13,508 bases of DNA from Lachnospiraceae bacterium. GTDB taxonomy: Bacteria > Bacillota > Clostridia > Lachnospirales > Lachnospiraceae. The translations under genes and the position numbers were made by a program. The stretch covers positions 1 to 13,508 of the forward strand of contig JAFRCB010000350.1 in the NCBI GenBank assembly GCA_017404585.1, written 5' to 3'. Below, piece after piece: positions 6,083-12,653 of the stretch. Below the pieces are notes generated by a model. The model was not told the DNA's origin. It did no database searches and worked only from the letters and a program-made list of their open reading frames with translations. Position 1 is the stretch's first letter, and each line of letters starts with the position of its first letter.

Positions 6083-7428
6083 AAACAGAAAAACAATACA
6101 AAGATCTGACGATCCGGGAATTTACAAAAGCGGCGGATATTTATGAGAGCAGCCATGCGGGTATCTACGAGATGTGCAAAGATGACTATCCGTACATTTC
6201 GGGCGAGCTTGCGAAGGAGGATTACATAGACCTTCTGGACTGCGGCTGCGGGACCGGTCCGATGATTTCTCTGCTTTACGAGGCAGATCCATCCAGGCAT
6301 TATACGGGGATCGACATCACACCGCGCATGATCGAGGTGGCCAGGGCAAAAAATTTGCCCGGCGTCACGTGGGTGGTCGGTGATTGTGAGAATTTGCCGT
6401 TTGACGATAATGCGTTTGATGTCATCATTTGCTCCAACAGCTTTCACCACTATCCGAATCCTCAGAAGTTTTTCGACAGCGCGCAGCGCGTTCTGCGGCC
6501 GGGCGGCAGACTGATCCTGCAGGATTACACGGCTCCGGCACCTGTTCTGTGGCTCATGAATCATACGGAGATGCCGCTTGCCAATCTGATTGGTCACGGG
6601 GATGTCGGTGCCTATTCGCTGGATGAGGTGAGAAGATTCTGCGGAAAATCCGGACTGCGGGTCGAAAAGCTTGAACGGGGCAGGAAATTCCGGCTGCATC
6701 TGGTGGCCAGAAAGGGGCCGGTGCCGGAACCTCAGAGAAACGACAGTCTGACCAGAAAAGAGCAGATCAAAAATGCGTATAAGCTGACCGGGAGCAAATC
6801 GGGTTTCTATGATGGAATGATGACCTATTCTACGCTGCCCGGAAAGACGATCTGCCGTCTGGTCTGGAACATGGATGGTCAAAAGAACCTCCGGTATCTG
6901 GAAAAGGCTCTGTCCGGGGTGCCGCAGGATTTTGAAGGAAAGCTTCTTGAGGTGCCCGTCGGGACCGGCGTGCTGACCATGCCGGTGTATGCGGATCTTC
7001 CGAAAGCAGACATTACCTGCCTTGATTACTCGGAGAAAATGATGGCTTCCGCCCGGGAAAAGGCGGAGACGATGGGGATAGCGAACATTAAGTTCGTACA
7101 GGGAGACGTGGGCTCGCTTCCGTTTGAAGACGAATCTTTTGATGTTGTCCTGTCATTGAACGGTTTTCATGCCTTCCCGGATAAGGAGGCGGCTTACCGT
7201 GAGACATACCTTGTGCTGAAAAAGGGCGGTATTTTCTGCGGCTGCTTTTATATTAAAGGCGAGTGCGGCCGCACGGACTGGTTCATCGATCATCTGTATG
7301 GACCGAAAGGCTTCTTCACACCGCCTTATGAGACGAGGGAGAGCCTCAGACAGCAGCTTGAGCAGAGGTACGAGAAGGTGAAGACGACAGCGGTCGAAGG
7401 GATCGGCTGCTTTCGTTGCAGGAAATAA
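6079..7428 (+). CDS. Tandem double class I SAM-dependent methyltransferase
   Basis: 449 aa made of two complete methyltransferase domains. Domain 1 (about 1-213) has motif I LLDCGCGTGP (52-61), acidic D79 in YTGIDI, GDCENLPF (101-108), FDVIICSNSFHHY and RPGGRLILQDY. Domain 2 (about 243-445) has LLEVPVGTGVL (289-299), CLDYS (314-318), QGDVGSLPF (341-349), VVLSLNGFHAFPDKEAAY, KKGGIFCGCFYIKGE and GFFTPPYET. Domain 2 resembles a stand-alone ~200-aa clostridial methyltransferase family; a charged linker at 214-240 joins them. The start is GTG at 6079, overlapping the ATPase stop (GTGA), with GAGAGG at 6065-6070, 8 nt upstream. Motif I of domain 2 (EVPVGTG) is atypical but SAM-compatible. Substrate unknown. 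Coupling to the ATPase suggests a role in metal homeostasis or membrane/lipid modification, but that is only context. Last gene of the operon. Confidence 0.85.
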   Translation: MKTEKQYKDLTIREFTKAADIYESSHAGIYEMCKDDYPYISGELAKEDYIDLLDCGCGTGPMISLLYEADPSRHYTGIDITPRMIEVARAKNLPGVTWVVGDCENLPFDDNAFDVIICSNSFHHYPNPQKFFDSAQRVLRPGGRLILQDYTAPAPVLWLMNHTEMPLANLIGHGDVGAYSLDEVRRFCGKSGLRVEKLERGRKFRLHLVARKGPVPEPQRNDSLTRKEQIKNAYKLTGSKSGFYDGMMTYSTLPGKTICRLVWNMDGQKNLRYLEKALSGVPQDFEGKLLEVPVGTGVLTMPVYADLPKADITCLDYSEKMMASAREKAETMGIANIKFVQGDVGSLPFEDESFDVVLSLNGFHAFPDKEAAYRETYLVLKKGGIFCGCFYIKGECGRTDWFIDHLYGPKGFFTPPYETRESLRQQLEQRYEKVKTTAVEGIGCFRCRK

Positions 7429-7448
7429 TGTGAATTAGGTAAAGTAGG

Positions 7449-7497
7449 GACGGTTCTTTTAGCGTGGGTTTTTCTACGTAAGAACCGTCTTTATTTC
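7449..7497 (+). terminator. Strong intrinsic terminator of the ATPase/methyltransferase operon
   Basis: GACGGTTCTT (7449-7458) pairs perfectly with AAGAACCGTC (7480-7489), followed by TTTATTTC. The loop contains a further possible ACGT-type pairing. It begins 20 nt after the methyltransferase stop. The GGGACGGTTCTT sequence is of a kind seen as dispersed repeats in Firmicutes, so it could be a captured repeat unit. Confidence 0.85.
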
Positions 7498-7523
7498 ACT
7501 TTCCTTCACCAATATGTTATAAT
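7495..7523 (+). promoter_or_regulatory. Promoter of the AAA ATPase gene
   Basis: TTCACT (7495-7500), a 17-nt spacer and a perfect TATAAT (7518-7523). The -35 box (4/6) is itself an inverted copy of the GTGAA motif repeated downstream, and a second TTCAC sits at 7505-7509, exactly 10 nt on. The weak -35 suggests that a protein bound to these motifs modulates the promoter. Confidence 0.65.
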
Positions 7524-7540
7524 GACTAAGAATACAAAAA

Positions 7541-7580
7541 AAGTGAAGAATAATGAAGAAAAGTGAAAAACAGTGAAAGA
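7541..7580 (+). repeat. Four tandem copies of a 10-nt (A/G)TGAA-type repeat
   Basis: Four consecutive decamers: AAGTGAAGAA, TAATGAAGAA, AAGTGAAAAA and CAGTGAAAGA. GTGAA occurs at 7543, 7563 and 7573, with ATGAA at 7553, a strict 10-nt period that places each copy on the same face of the helix. They start about 10 nt after the predicted transcription start. They look like an iterated binding site for a regulator, possibly the encoded winged-helix protein itself. Downstream, AACCGA (7589-7594) / TCGGTT (7608-7613) forms another small dyad before the ribosome site. Confidence 0.6.
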
Positions 7581-7630
7581 AAATTAAAAACCGAGATTTT
7601 TATAGTATCGGTTATTGAGAGGCTAAGAGA

Positions 7631-8719
7631 ATGAATAAAAACCCATTTAAACCTACTTTTGGAAGTATCCCGGTCGCAATGGCAGGCAGAGAGACGATCA
7701 TCCATGATATATTGGAGGGACTTGACAATGCTCCTGGAGATCCGAACCGAGCCAGCATACTGATTGGAGCAAGAGGCACAGGAAAGACAGTTCTGCTCGC
7801 CTCAATAGCGGAAAAGGCACAGGAACAAGGATGGATCAGTATCAATGTCACTAGTGGTCCGGGAATGCTTGACGAAATAATTGTTCAGGCACGAAGCAAG
7901 GCAGCTCATCTCTTATCAACTGAAACTAAAGTGCATCTGTCCGGTATTCAGCTTGGAACGTTTGGAATAACACTCGAACGAAACGCATTACAATCTACAT
8001 GGAGAGAAGAAATGACCCGTATTGTACGGGAACTTAATGAGCAGGGAACCGGTCTTTTGATTACGGTGGATGAAATATCACCTCAACACGAACAGCTGCG
8101 CCTGCTCGCGGATGTATTTCAGCACTTTGTAAGAGAGAGACGAGATACGGCTCTTCTTCTCGCGGGACTTCCGGGAAATGTTTCCCTGATATTAAGAGAT
8201 GACACCATTTCTTTTCTCCGCAGAGCATTTCAGCACCAACTGGGGGCAATAGATATTAACGATGTTTCCTATGCTATTCAGCTGACTGTCGAGGCAGGAG
8301 GAAGGAAAATCGCAGGGGACGCTCTTGATATAGCTGCAGAATCTACAGGAGGTTTTGCTTTTATGATTCAGCTGGTGGGGTATCATATGTGGCGCCAGCA
8401 TCCTGATTTGATGCAGATCACGAAGGAGGATGCGCAGGCAGGTGTGCGCTATGCTTCGAGAGATTTGGATAAAATGATTTTTGATACAGTAGTGAGAGAG
8501 CTGACAACGCGAGAGGAGGAATTTCTGCTTGCCATGGCAAAAAACAAGGGTGTCAGTTCTGTCAGAGAATTGGCAGGGCAGCTGGGAATTGAGCCAAATA
8601 ATGCTTCTCAGATCCGCAGAAGACTGATTGCCCGAGGATTGATTGCGGACCATGGCAGAGGAAAAGTTGTCTTCGACATGCCGCTTCTCAGAGAATATCT
8701 GCTCAGGGAGATGGATTAG
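7631..8719 (+). CDS. AAA ATPase with C-terminal winged-helix DNA-binding domain
   Basis: 362 aa. After a short N-terminal segment (AGRETIIHDILEGL, 18-31, typical of Orc/Cdc6- and AAA_16-like ATPases) comes Walker A GARGTGKT (46-53) and Walker B LLITVDEI (142-149, D147-E148). The sensor-like strand TALLLAGLPG (173-182) and helical lid region follow. Residues about 290-350 look like a winged helix (ELTTREEEFLLAMA, SVRELAGQLGI, NASQIRRRLIARGLI, GKVVFDMP). The architecture resembles Orc1/Cdc6 or STAND-like ATPases, but in Firmicutes such proteins are common uncharacterised ATP-binding proteins, often near mobile DNA. GAGAGG at 7617-7622 with 8-nt spacing supports the start. It stands alone, between its own promoter and the next gene's, and its base composition is more AT-rich than its neighbours, which suggests transfer. 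Target unknown. Confidence 0.8.
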   Translation: MNKNPFKPTFGSIPVAMAGRETIIHDILEGLDNAPGDPNRASILIGARGTGKTVLLASIAEKAQEQGWISINVTSGPGMLDEIIVQARSKAAHLLSTETKVHLSGIQLGTFGITLERNALQSTWREEMTRIVRELNEQGTGLLITVDEISPQHEQLRLLADVFQHFVRERRDTALLLAGLPGNVSLILRDDTISFLRRAFQHQLGAIDINDVSYAIQLTVEAGGRKIAGDALDIAAESTGGFAFMIQLVGYHMWRQHPDLMQITKEDAQAGVRYASRDLDKMIFDTVVRELTTREEEFLLAMAKNKGVSSVRELAGQLGIEPNNASQIRRRLIARGLIADHGRGKVVFDMPLLREYLLREMD

Positions 8720-8738
8720 AAGTAAGTTCGGGATAGGA

Positions 8739-8767
8739 TTGACAAGTGACCCCTCGTTCACTATAAT
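8739..8767 (+). promoter_or_regulatory. Perfect sigma-A promoter of the esterase-like gene
   Basis: TTGACA (8739-8744), a 17-nt spacer and TATAAT (8762-8767): consensus at every position. Both boxes are covered by the 44-bp palindrome at 8744-8787, so this promoter must be tightly repressed when the site is occupied. Confidence 0.9.
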
Positions 8768-8787
8768 GAGTGAACGGAGGGTCACTT
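8744..8787 (+). promoter_or_regulatory. 44-bp palindrome, double TetR-type operator, also T-tailed
   Basis: Arms of 19 nt (8744-8762 and 8769-8787) around ATAATG, paired except for two adjacent positions. Each arm is itself a dyad: AGTGA-N8-TCACT at 8745-8762 and again at 8769-8786, giving four half-sites in regular array, the layout expected for two TetR-family dimers. The stem is followed by T8786-T8790 and begins 24 nt after the AAA ATPase stop, so it can also serve as that gene's terminator. The TetR gene at 10156 is the obvious candidate binder (inference). Confidence 0.75.
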
Positions 8788-8804
8788 TTTGCGAGGATAT
8801 AGAT

Positions 8805-10079
8805 ATGAGAGTATTAAAGAAAATTATCAAGGTCTTATTATGGCTGTTTCTTGTAATGGTTCTTGGATTAGCCGCTCTGGATATTTATATGATAAAAAAA
8901 CCGGAACAGGACGCAAAGAAAAAAATTGACGGGATGGAAGAGTTAGCTTGCCCGGTAGAGGACTTGACAATTGATGAAAAAGTAAAAGTCATCAGCCTCG
9001 GTGAAGCATCTCACGGGAATGCGGAGTTTCAGGAGCTAAAGCTCGACGTTCTGAAAGTTCTGGTCGAGAAATATGATGTCAGCAGCTTTGCCATGGAAAT
9101 GGATTACGGAGAGGGTGTAATTATAAACGATTACATAAGCGGTCACTCCGGGATGACGATCGATGAGGTGATGGACCGTATCAGTTTCAGGATTTACAGA
9201 ACTGAAGAAATCCGCGGCCTGATTGAATGGATGAGGGAATACAATGATTTGCATGATGACGGGTTGTCATTTTATGGGTTTGATCTTCAGAACCCTGAAG
9301 TGGATCTGGCACTGATCCGGGATTTCGTCAAAGAAAACTCTATAGACGGGGATCCGGCAGGTGCATTTGAACCTTTTGTGAACGGCGAAGCCAGTCTCAG
9401 GGATGAAAGCCTGAACCATGCCTTTGAAGAGCTGGACAGCCTGAGAAACGAACTTCAAGGCAATAAAGAGACATATCGGGATCTGTATAACTATGATCGG
9501 ATGTTGGTTTGTATTGAAAATGTTTTCAGAGCCAGAGAACTTTCCGCGAGGTATGCCGGAGAAAACGGCATGGTCGAAGGCGGCGGGTACCGTGATCAGA
9601 TGATGGCAAAAAAGGTCATAGAGATATCTGAGACATTAGAGAATTCAAGGATGATGATAACCGGGCATAACGGGCATATCGGTTACGCCGGAAATTTCGT
9701 GAGAACGATGGGGTCGTTCATCCGAGATGAGCTGGACGATGCTTACTTTGCCATCGGTACAGATTATTTCATAACTAAATGCAATATGCCGGACAGCAGC
9801 GGCAAAAGGTCTGACCACAGGTTTGTTTCCGCTGACATTTTAGCCTATCAGGCAAAGGACCTGGGGACATACTATCTGGATTTCTCCGGGGTTAGCAAAG
9901 ACTCCGACGTCTATAAATATATAAATGAACCGATCTATACAGGCAGCCTTGGAGAAAGCTACAATATTCTGAATACGATTCTTCAGGATACGGTCAGGAT
10001 CTACTGTGAACCTGACTATCTGTACGATTCGATGATTTTTGTTTATGAGTGTACACCGCTGAACCTGTTGGCTAAATAG
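8805..10079 (+). CDS. Membrane-anchored erythromycin-esterase-family protein
   Basis: 424 aa from the ATG at 8805. The frame stays open upstream into the previous gene, but this start has GAGG at 8793-8796, lies after the promoter, and leads straight into a signal-anchor. Residues 2-8 are basic (RVLKKIIK) and about 9-27 hydrophobic (LLWLFLVMVLGLAALDIYM). The rest matches the erythromycin esterase (EreA/EreB) fold: SLGEASHGNAEF at about 66-77, holding the GExxHG catalytic motif, FAMEMDYGEG, FYGFDLQ, and MMITGHNGHIGYAG with the conserved His pair. Known Ere enzymes hydrolyse the lactone of 14-membered macrolides in the cytoplasm; this one should sit outside the membrane, so a macrolide substrate is far from assured. 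Many homologues have unknown substrates. The TetR gene follows 76 nt downstream, in the same direction. Confidence 0.85.
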   Translation: MRVLKKIIKVLLWLFLVMVLGLAALDIYMIKKPEQDAKKKIDGMEELACPVEDLTIDEKVKVISLGEASHGNAEFQELKLDVLKVLVEKYDVSSFAMEMDYGEGVIINDYISGHSGMTIDEVMDRISFRIYRTEEIRGLIEWMREYNDLHDDGLSFYGFDLQNPEVDLALIRDFVKENSIDGDPAGAFEPFVNGEASLRDESLNHAFEELDSLRNELQGNKETYRDLYNYDRMLVCIENVFRARELSARYAGENGMVEGGGYRDQMMAKKVIEISETLENSRMMITGHNGHIGYAGNFVRTMGSFIRDELDDAYFAIGTDYFITKCNMPDSSGKRSDHRFVSADILAYQAKDLGTYYLDFSGVSKDSDVYKYINEPIYTGSLGESYNILNTILQDTVRIYCEPDYLYDSMIFVYECTPLNLLAK

Positions 10080-10089
10080 AATCAGCTTA

Positions 10090-10119
10090 TTGACCGGTGA
10101 ACTCGAAATCTGCAATAAA
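10090..10119 (+). promoter_or_regulatory. Possible promoter of the tetR-acetyltransferase pair
   Basis: TTGACC (10090-10095), an 18-nt spacer and AATAAA (10114-10119), a 4/6 match at -10. It contains one GGTGAAC half-site (10096-10102) similar to those of the esterase operator, and a small dyad GACGG/CCGTC follows (10120-10137). No terminator is visible after the esterase gene, so read-through from the 8739 promoter is also possible. Confidence 0.35.
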
Positions 10120-10155
10120 GACGGACCGAAAACCGTCGATAGATAAGGGGAAATT

Positions 10156-10761
10156 ATGGCGAACGATACAAAAGAAAGAATACTCGCAGCCGCTCTTGAG
10201 ATGTTTTCAAAAAATGGCTATGCAGGAACAAATATCCGTGAACTCACCGCATCCCTCGGACTTGTCAAGTCCGGGGTGTATAAGCACTTTGAGAGCAAGG
10301 AGGCGATCTGGAACGCCGTGCTGGATCAGATGATCGCCTATTACGGAGAGCACTTCGGCTCAGCCGAGAACCTTCCTCCCGTGCCGGATTCCCTTGAGGA
10401 ACTGGTACAGATGACAATGCGGATGGTGAATTACACCGTACACGATGAAAAGATCGTGATGACTCGAAAAGTGCTCACAATCGAGCAATTCCGCGATGAG
10501 CGCGCGCGGGAACTTGCGACAAAGCATTTTCTCACCGGTCTTACGGATATGTTCACATACATTTTCTCCGGCATGATGGAGAAGGGGCTGCTTGGGAGGG
10601 AGGACCCGGGTATGCTTGCATTTGCATACACCGCGCCGATCTCTGCCCTCATCCACCTTTGTGACCGGGAGCCGGAGAAGACAGACGATGCAATCGCGCA
10701 GGCTGAAGCCTTCAGCAGACATTTTGTGAAAATATACGGAGATGCGGACGATGAAGTATAG
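10156..10761 (+). CDS. TetR/AcrR family transcriptional regulator
   Basis: 201 aa. The N-terminal helix-turn-helix is textbook: TKERILAAALEMFSKNGYAGTNIRELTASLGLVKSGVYKHFESKEAIWNAV spans about residues 5-55 with the recognition helix near KSGVYKHF. The C-terminal two thirds are a helical ligand-binding and dimerisation domain with no recognisable specificity. TetR proteins bind palindromes as dimers and usually repress neighbouring genes until a small ligand binds. AAGGGG at 10144-10149 precedes the ATG. It overlaps the acetyltransferase start by 11 nt, so they are translated together. Likely target: the four-half-site palindrome over the esterase promoter at 8744-8787. Self-regulation is plausible from the half-site upstream but not shown. 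Confidence 0.9.
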   Translation: MANDTKERILAAALEMFSKNGYAGTNIRELTASLGLVKSGVYKHFESKEAIWNAVLDQMIAYYGEHFGSAENLPPVPDSLEELVQMTMRMVNYTVHDEKIVMTRKVLTIEQFRDERARELATKHFLTGLTDMFTYIFSGMMEKGLLGREDPGMLAFAYTAPISALIHLCDREPEKTDDAIAQAEAFSRHFVKIYGDADDEV

Positions 10762-11311
10762 TAAGACGATTACATTGAAGGACGGCAGGACCTGCATCAT
10801 ACGGAACGGGACGGCAGAGGACGGCGAGGCCCTCCTTGAACTGTTTATCGCAGTTCACGCTCAGACGGATTACCTGCTCACCTACCCGGATGAGCACAGC
10901 TACACTGCCGCGCAGGAAGCGGATTTCCTGCAGAAGAAAACAGACAGCGCCGATGAAATCGAGCTCATGGCGGAGCTGGACGGGAAGCTCGTTGGCTCAG
11001 CCGGGATCGGCTGCGTCGGGCGGAAGGTCAAGATAAAACATCGTGCTGAGTTCGGTATTAGTGTGGACAGGGACTTCTGGGGGCTTGGCATAGGGCGGGC
11101 TCTGACGGAGGCCTGCATCGAATGTGCCCAAAATGCGGGTTATGCACAGCTCGAGCTGGAAGCCGTAGCCGAGAACGGGGCCGCTCTGGACCTCTATAGG
11201 AGCGTGGGCTTTGTGGAGTACGGCAGGAATCCCAGAGGATTCCGCTCACGATTCAGCGGCTGGCAGGAGCTCGTGCTTATGCGGCTCGCGCTGGATGAGC
11301 GGGATCAATAG
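10751..11311 (+). CDS. GNAT family N-acetyltransferase
   Basis: 186 aa from the ATG at 10751. An ATG at 10742 would add three residues, but GGAG at 10738-10741 sits correctly (9 nt) only for the later start. Acetyl-CoA-binding motif A is RDFWGLGIGRALTEACIE (107-124), preceded by the strand AEFGISVD. Motif B is ENGAALDLYRSVGFVEYGR (141-159). The RimI/RimJ-like layout does not reveal the acceptor (protein N-terminus, amine or antibiotic). It overlaps tetR by 11 nt, so the pair is one expression unit, perhaps a small-molecule detoxification module with the esterase. It is convergent with the flavoenzyme gene and has no plus-strand T-tailed terminator of its own; the shared hairpin at 11375-11407 may stop it partly. 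Confidence 0.88.
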   Translation: MKYSKTITLKDGRTCIIRNGTAEDGEALLELFIAVHAQTDYLLTYPDEHSYTAAQEADFLQKKTDSADEIELMAELDGKLVGSAGIGCVGRKVKIKHRAEFGISVDRDFWGLGIGRALTEACIECAQNAGYAQLELEAVAENGAALDLYRSVGFVEYGRNPRGFRSRFSGWQELVLMRLALDERDQ

Positions 11312-11367
11312 AGTATTATGGCACGTGTATCTTGCGATTAATGTCAGGGGATTGCGCGGTAAAGATT

Positions 11368-11407
11368 AAAAACTGCGGGGGATGTCGTATTTTGCGACAT
11401 CCCCCGC
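11368..11407 (-). terminator. Intrinsic terminator of the minus-strand flavoenzyme gene
   Basis: GCGGGGGATGTCG (11375-11387) and CGACATCCCCCGC (11395-11407) form a perfect 13-bp stem with a 7-nt loop. Read on the minus strand it lies 20 nt beyond the stop codon and is followed after CA by GTTTTTAA (A-run 11368-11372 on plus). It lies between two convergent genes and could partly stop the GNAT transcript as well. Confidence 0.9.
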
Positions 11408-11427
11408 TTCAGCAACAAAGCAGTGTG

Positions 11428-12393
11428 TTAAGCAAGTATATTCAGTTCATCGACAACTTCACGGCAGGTCTTCACGGAAGTGATATTGTTGATTGCCTGA
11501 GAACTGTTGATGATGCCCTGATCTTTGACGCCGAGACGCATTCCCTGGAGGAAACCTCCATTCTGCATGTAGTGTCTGTTGAGAGCCATCGCGTCTGCAC
11601 CTTCCTGCATCATCTTTTCGAGCTCGAGACCTACTCTGTTCCTTACGAAATAGGAGACGCCCGGAACATCGGGAACGCGGATCAGATCCTCAGCTTTGGT
11701 GTCGATCAGTGTCTGCTTGACGGAAGCTGCGGTCGGATTCTCTTCTGTCACGATGAATCTTGTTCCGGCATAGACGCCCTCCGCGCCCATTGCGGCAGCG
11801 GCTTTGGCTGCAGATGCGTCGGCGATACCGCCGGCTGCCACGAGCGGCGCGTCGATGGCAGCTCTGACTGCCGGGAATCCGGACATAAGGCTTACATTGT
11901 AGTCGCTTGCATGTCCGCCTGCCTCAACGCCTGTGTAGATCAGAATGTCCGCGCCCTCAGAAAGGACCTGTTTCAGGTTCTCGACAGTTGCGCTGATCGG
12001 TCTGGCGACGATCTTGATGCCGTTGTCCTTGAATAATTTGACAGCGTCCTTGTTGAGCGGTCCGAACGGAAGGACCAGAACAAATGCCGGCTTCTCGTCA
12101 GCGAGTACTTTCAAAGTCTCGGCCGTAAAGGGATCAATCTGCTCACCGAAGAAAAGGTTGACGCCGAAGGGTTTGTCGGTCAGTTCTCTTACTCTGTGGA
12201 TCTGCGCGCGGAGTCTTTCTGCTGTCTCTACCGGATCGCCTGTCGGCACCGTCTGTCCTGCATTGATTCCGAGAACGCCTGCGCCGCCGGCTTCACTTAC
12301 AGCGGCTACGAATTCCGCGCTGGTGAGCCATGTCATGGCTGCGGAAATGACCGGTTTCTCTATTCCAAGGATTTCACATACTCTATTTGCCAT
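11428..12393 (-). CDS. FMN-dependent enoyl-ACP reductase II (FabK)-like / nitronate monooxygenase family protein
   Basis: 321 aa TIM-barrel flavoenzyme. The open frame continues to 12462, but GGAGA at 12401-12405 (minus strand) places the start at 12393, and the upstream codons read through palindromic DNA. Family motifs: ISAAMTWLTSAEFVAAVSEAGGAGVLG at about 16-42, KPFGVNL (74-80), YTGVEAGGHASD (153-164, catalytic-type H161), PLVAAGGIAD (183-192, FMN phosphate loop), GVYAGTRF (206-213) and INSSQAINNI near the C-terminus. FabK reduces the last double bond in fatty-acid elongation; close relatives oxidise alkyl nitronates, and the two cannot be separated reliably here. There are no fatty-acid genes nearby, which weakens a FabK role. 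The upstream SDR gene has the same direction, but structured DNA separates them. It ends in the 13-bp terminator. Confidence 0.85.
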   Translation of the reverse strand: MANRVCEILGIEKPVISAAMTWLTSAEFVAAVSEAGGAGVLGINAGQTVPTGDPVETAERLRAQIHRVRELTDKPFGVNLFFGEQIDPFTAETLKVLADEKPAFVLVLPFGPLNKDAVKLFKDNGIKIVARPISATVENLKQVLSEGADILIYTGVEAGGHASDYNVSLMSGFPAVRAAIDAPLVAAGGIADASAAKAAAAMGAEGVYAGTRFIVTEENPTAASVKQTLIDTKAEDLIRVPDVPGVSYFVRNRVGLELEKMMQEGADAMALNRHYMQNGGFLQGMRLGVKDQGIINSSQAINNITSVKTCREVVDELNILA

Positions 12394-12412
12394 TTTATTT
12401 TCTCCTGTCTTA

Positions 12413-12600
12413 TTTATCTCAGTGGGGAAGCCCCCCGCTTCTACAAGCGGTGGGTAAATCAATATCCTGCTTGTCTCAGTGGCGGGTCACAATCCCCCAC
12501 TGAGATAAACGCTCCGCGAGGATGCGCAGGGATTCGGTTGGGAATTATGTCAGCTAGCGCTGACCCGAATCCCGCGCCAAGTCTCGCGAGCGAGACTTGA
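12413..12600. mobile_element. Cluster of nested palindromes resembling IS200/IS605-type ends (possible non-autonomous element or remnant)
   Basis: No coding sequence. TTTATCTCAGTGGGG (12413-12427) is repeated inverted and exactly at 12495-12509, and a third partial copy, TCTCAGTGGCGGG (12474-12486), pairs with 12494-12505. Inside lies CCCCCCGCTT-CTAC-AAGCGGTGGG (12431-12454), a one-mismatch hairpin of the kind found at IS200/IS605 and tnpB element ends. Further on, GCGC-A-GGGATTCGG (12524-12537) pairs with CCGAATCCC-GCGC (12565-12577) around an inner GTCAGC/GCTGAC stem (12549-12564), and CAAGTCTCGC-GA-GCGAGACTTG (12578-12599) closes the cluster. The 5' edge is 8 nt upstream of the flavoenzyme ribosome site. 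Orientation and borders are unresolved; alternatively a structured leader RNA. Confidence 0.5.
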
Positions 12601-12619
12601 ACATCTGCATAGTCAATTT

Positions 12620-12639
12620 CAGGTATTTGCAAATGCCTG
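12620..12639. repeat. 20-bp near-perfect palindrome after the SDR gene
   Basis: CAGGTATTTGCAAATGCCTG, symmetric except for one T/G pair. It lies 15 nt downstream of the SDR stop on the minus strand but has no T-run after it. It overlaps a minus-strand TTGACA (12643-12638) without a matching -10 at 16-18 nt. It could be an operator for the flavoenzyme gene or a 3' stem of the SDR transcript. Confidence 0.4.
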
Positions 12640-12653
12640 TCAAGCTTTCATTA

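Noticed and set aside
6073..6882. A 269-codon open frame on the minus strand opposite the methyltransferase gene
   Set aside because: It lies wholly antisense to a gene with clear family motifs and reads as low-complexity basic sequence with no recognisable domain or ribosome site.
8643..8804. Longer esterase start at 8643
   Set aside because: It would overlap the end of the AAA ATPase gene, begin before the promoter, translate through the operator palindrome and hide the signal-anchor; the ATG at 8805 has its own ribosome site.
11332..12036. A 234-codon plus-strand open frame opposite the FabK-like gene
   Set aside because: It runs through the terminator hairpin and mirrors the conserved flavoenzyme; its translation is Cys/Asp-rich without any domain.
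12394..12462. Longer FabK-like protein starting at 12462
   Set aside because: The extra 23 codons run through the palindrome cluster and the ribosome site; homology and GGAGA support 12393.
12413..12600. CRISPR array
   Set aside because: The repeats are inverted and unequal, without regular spacers.
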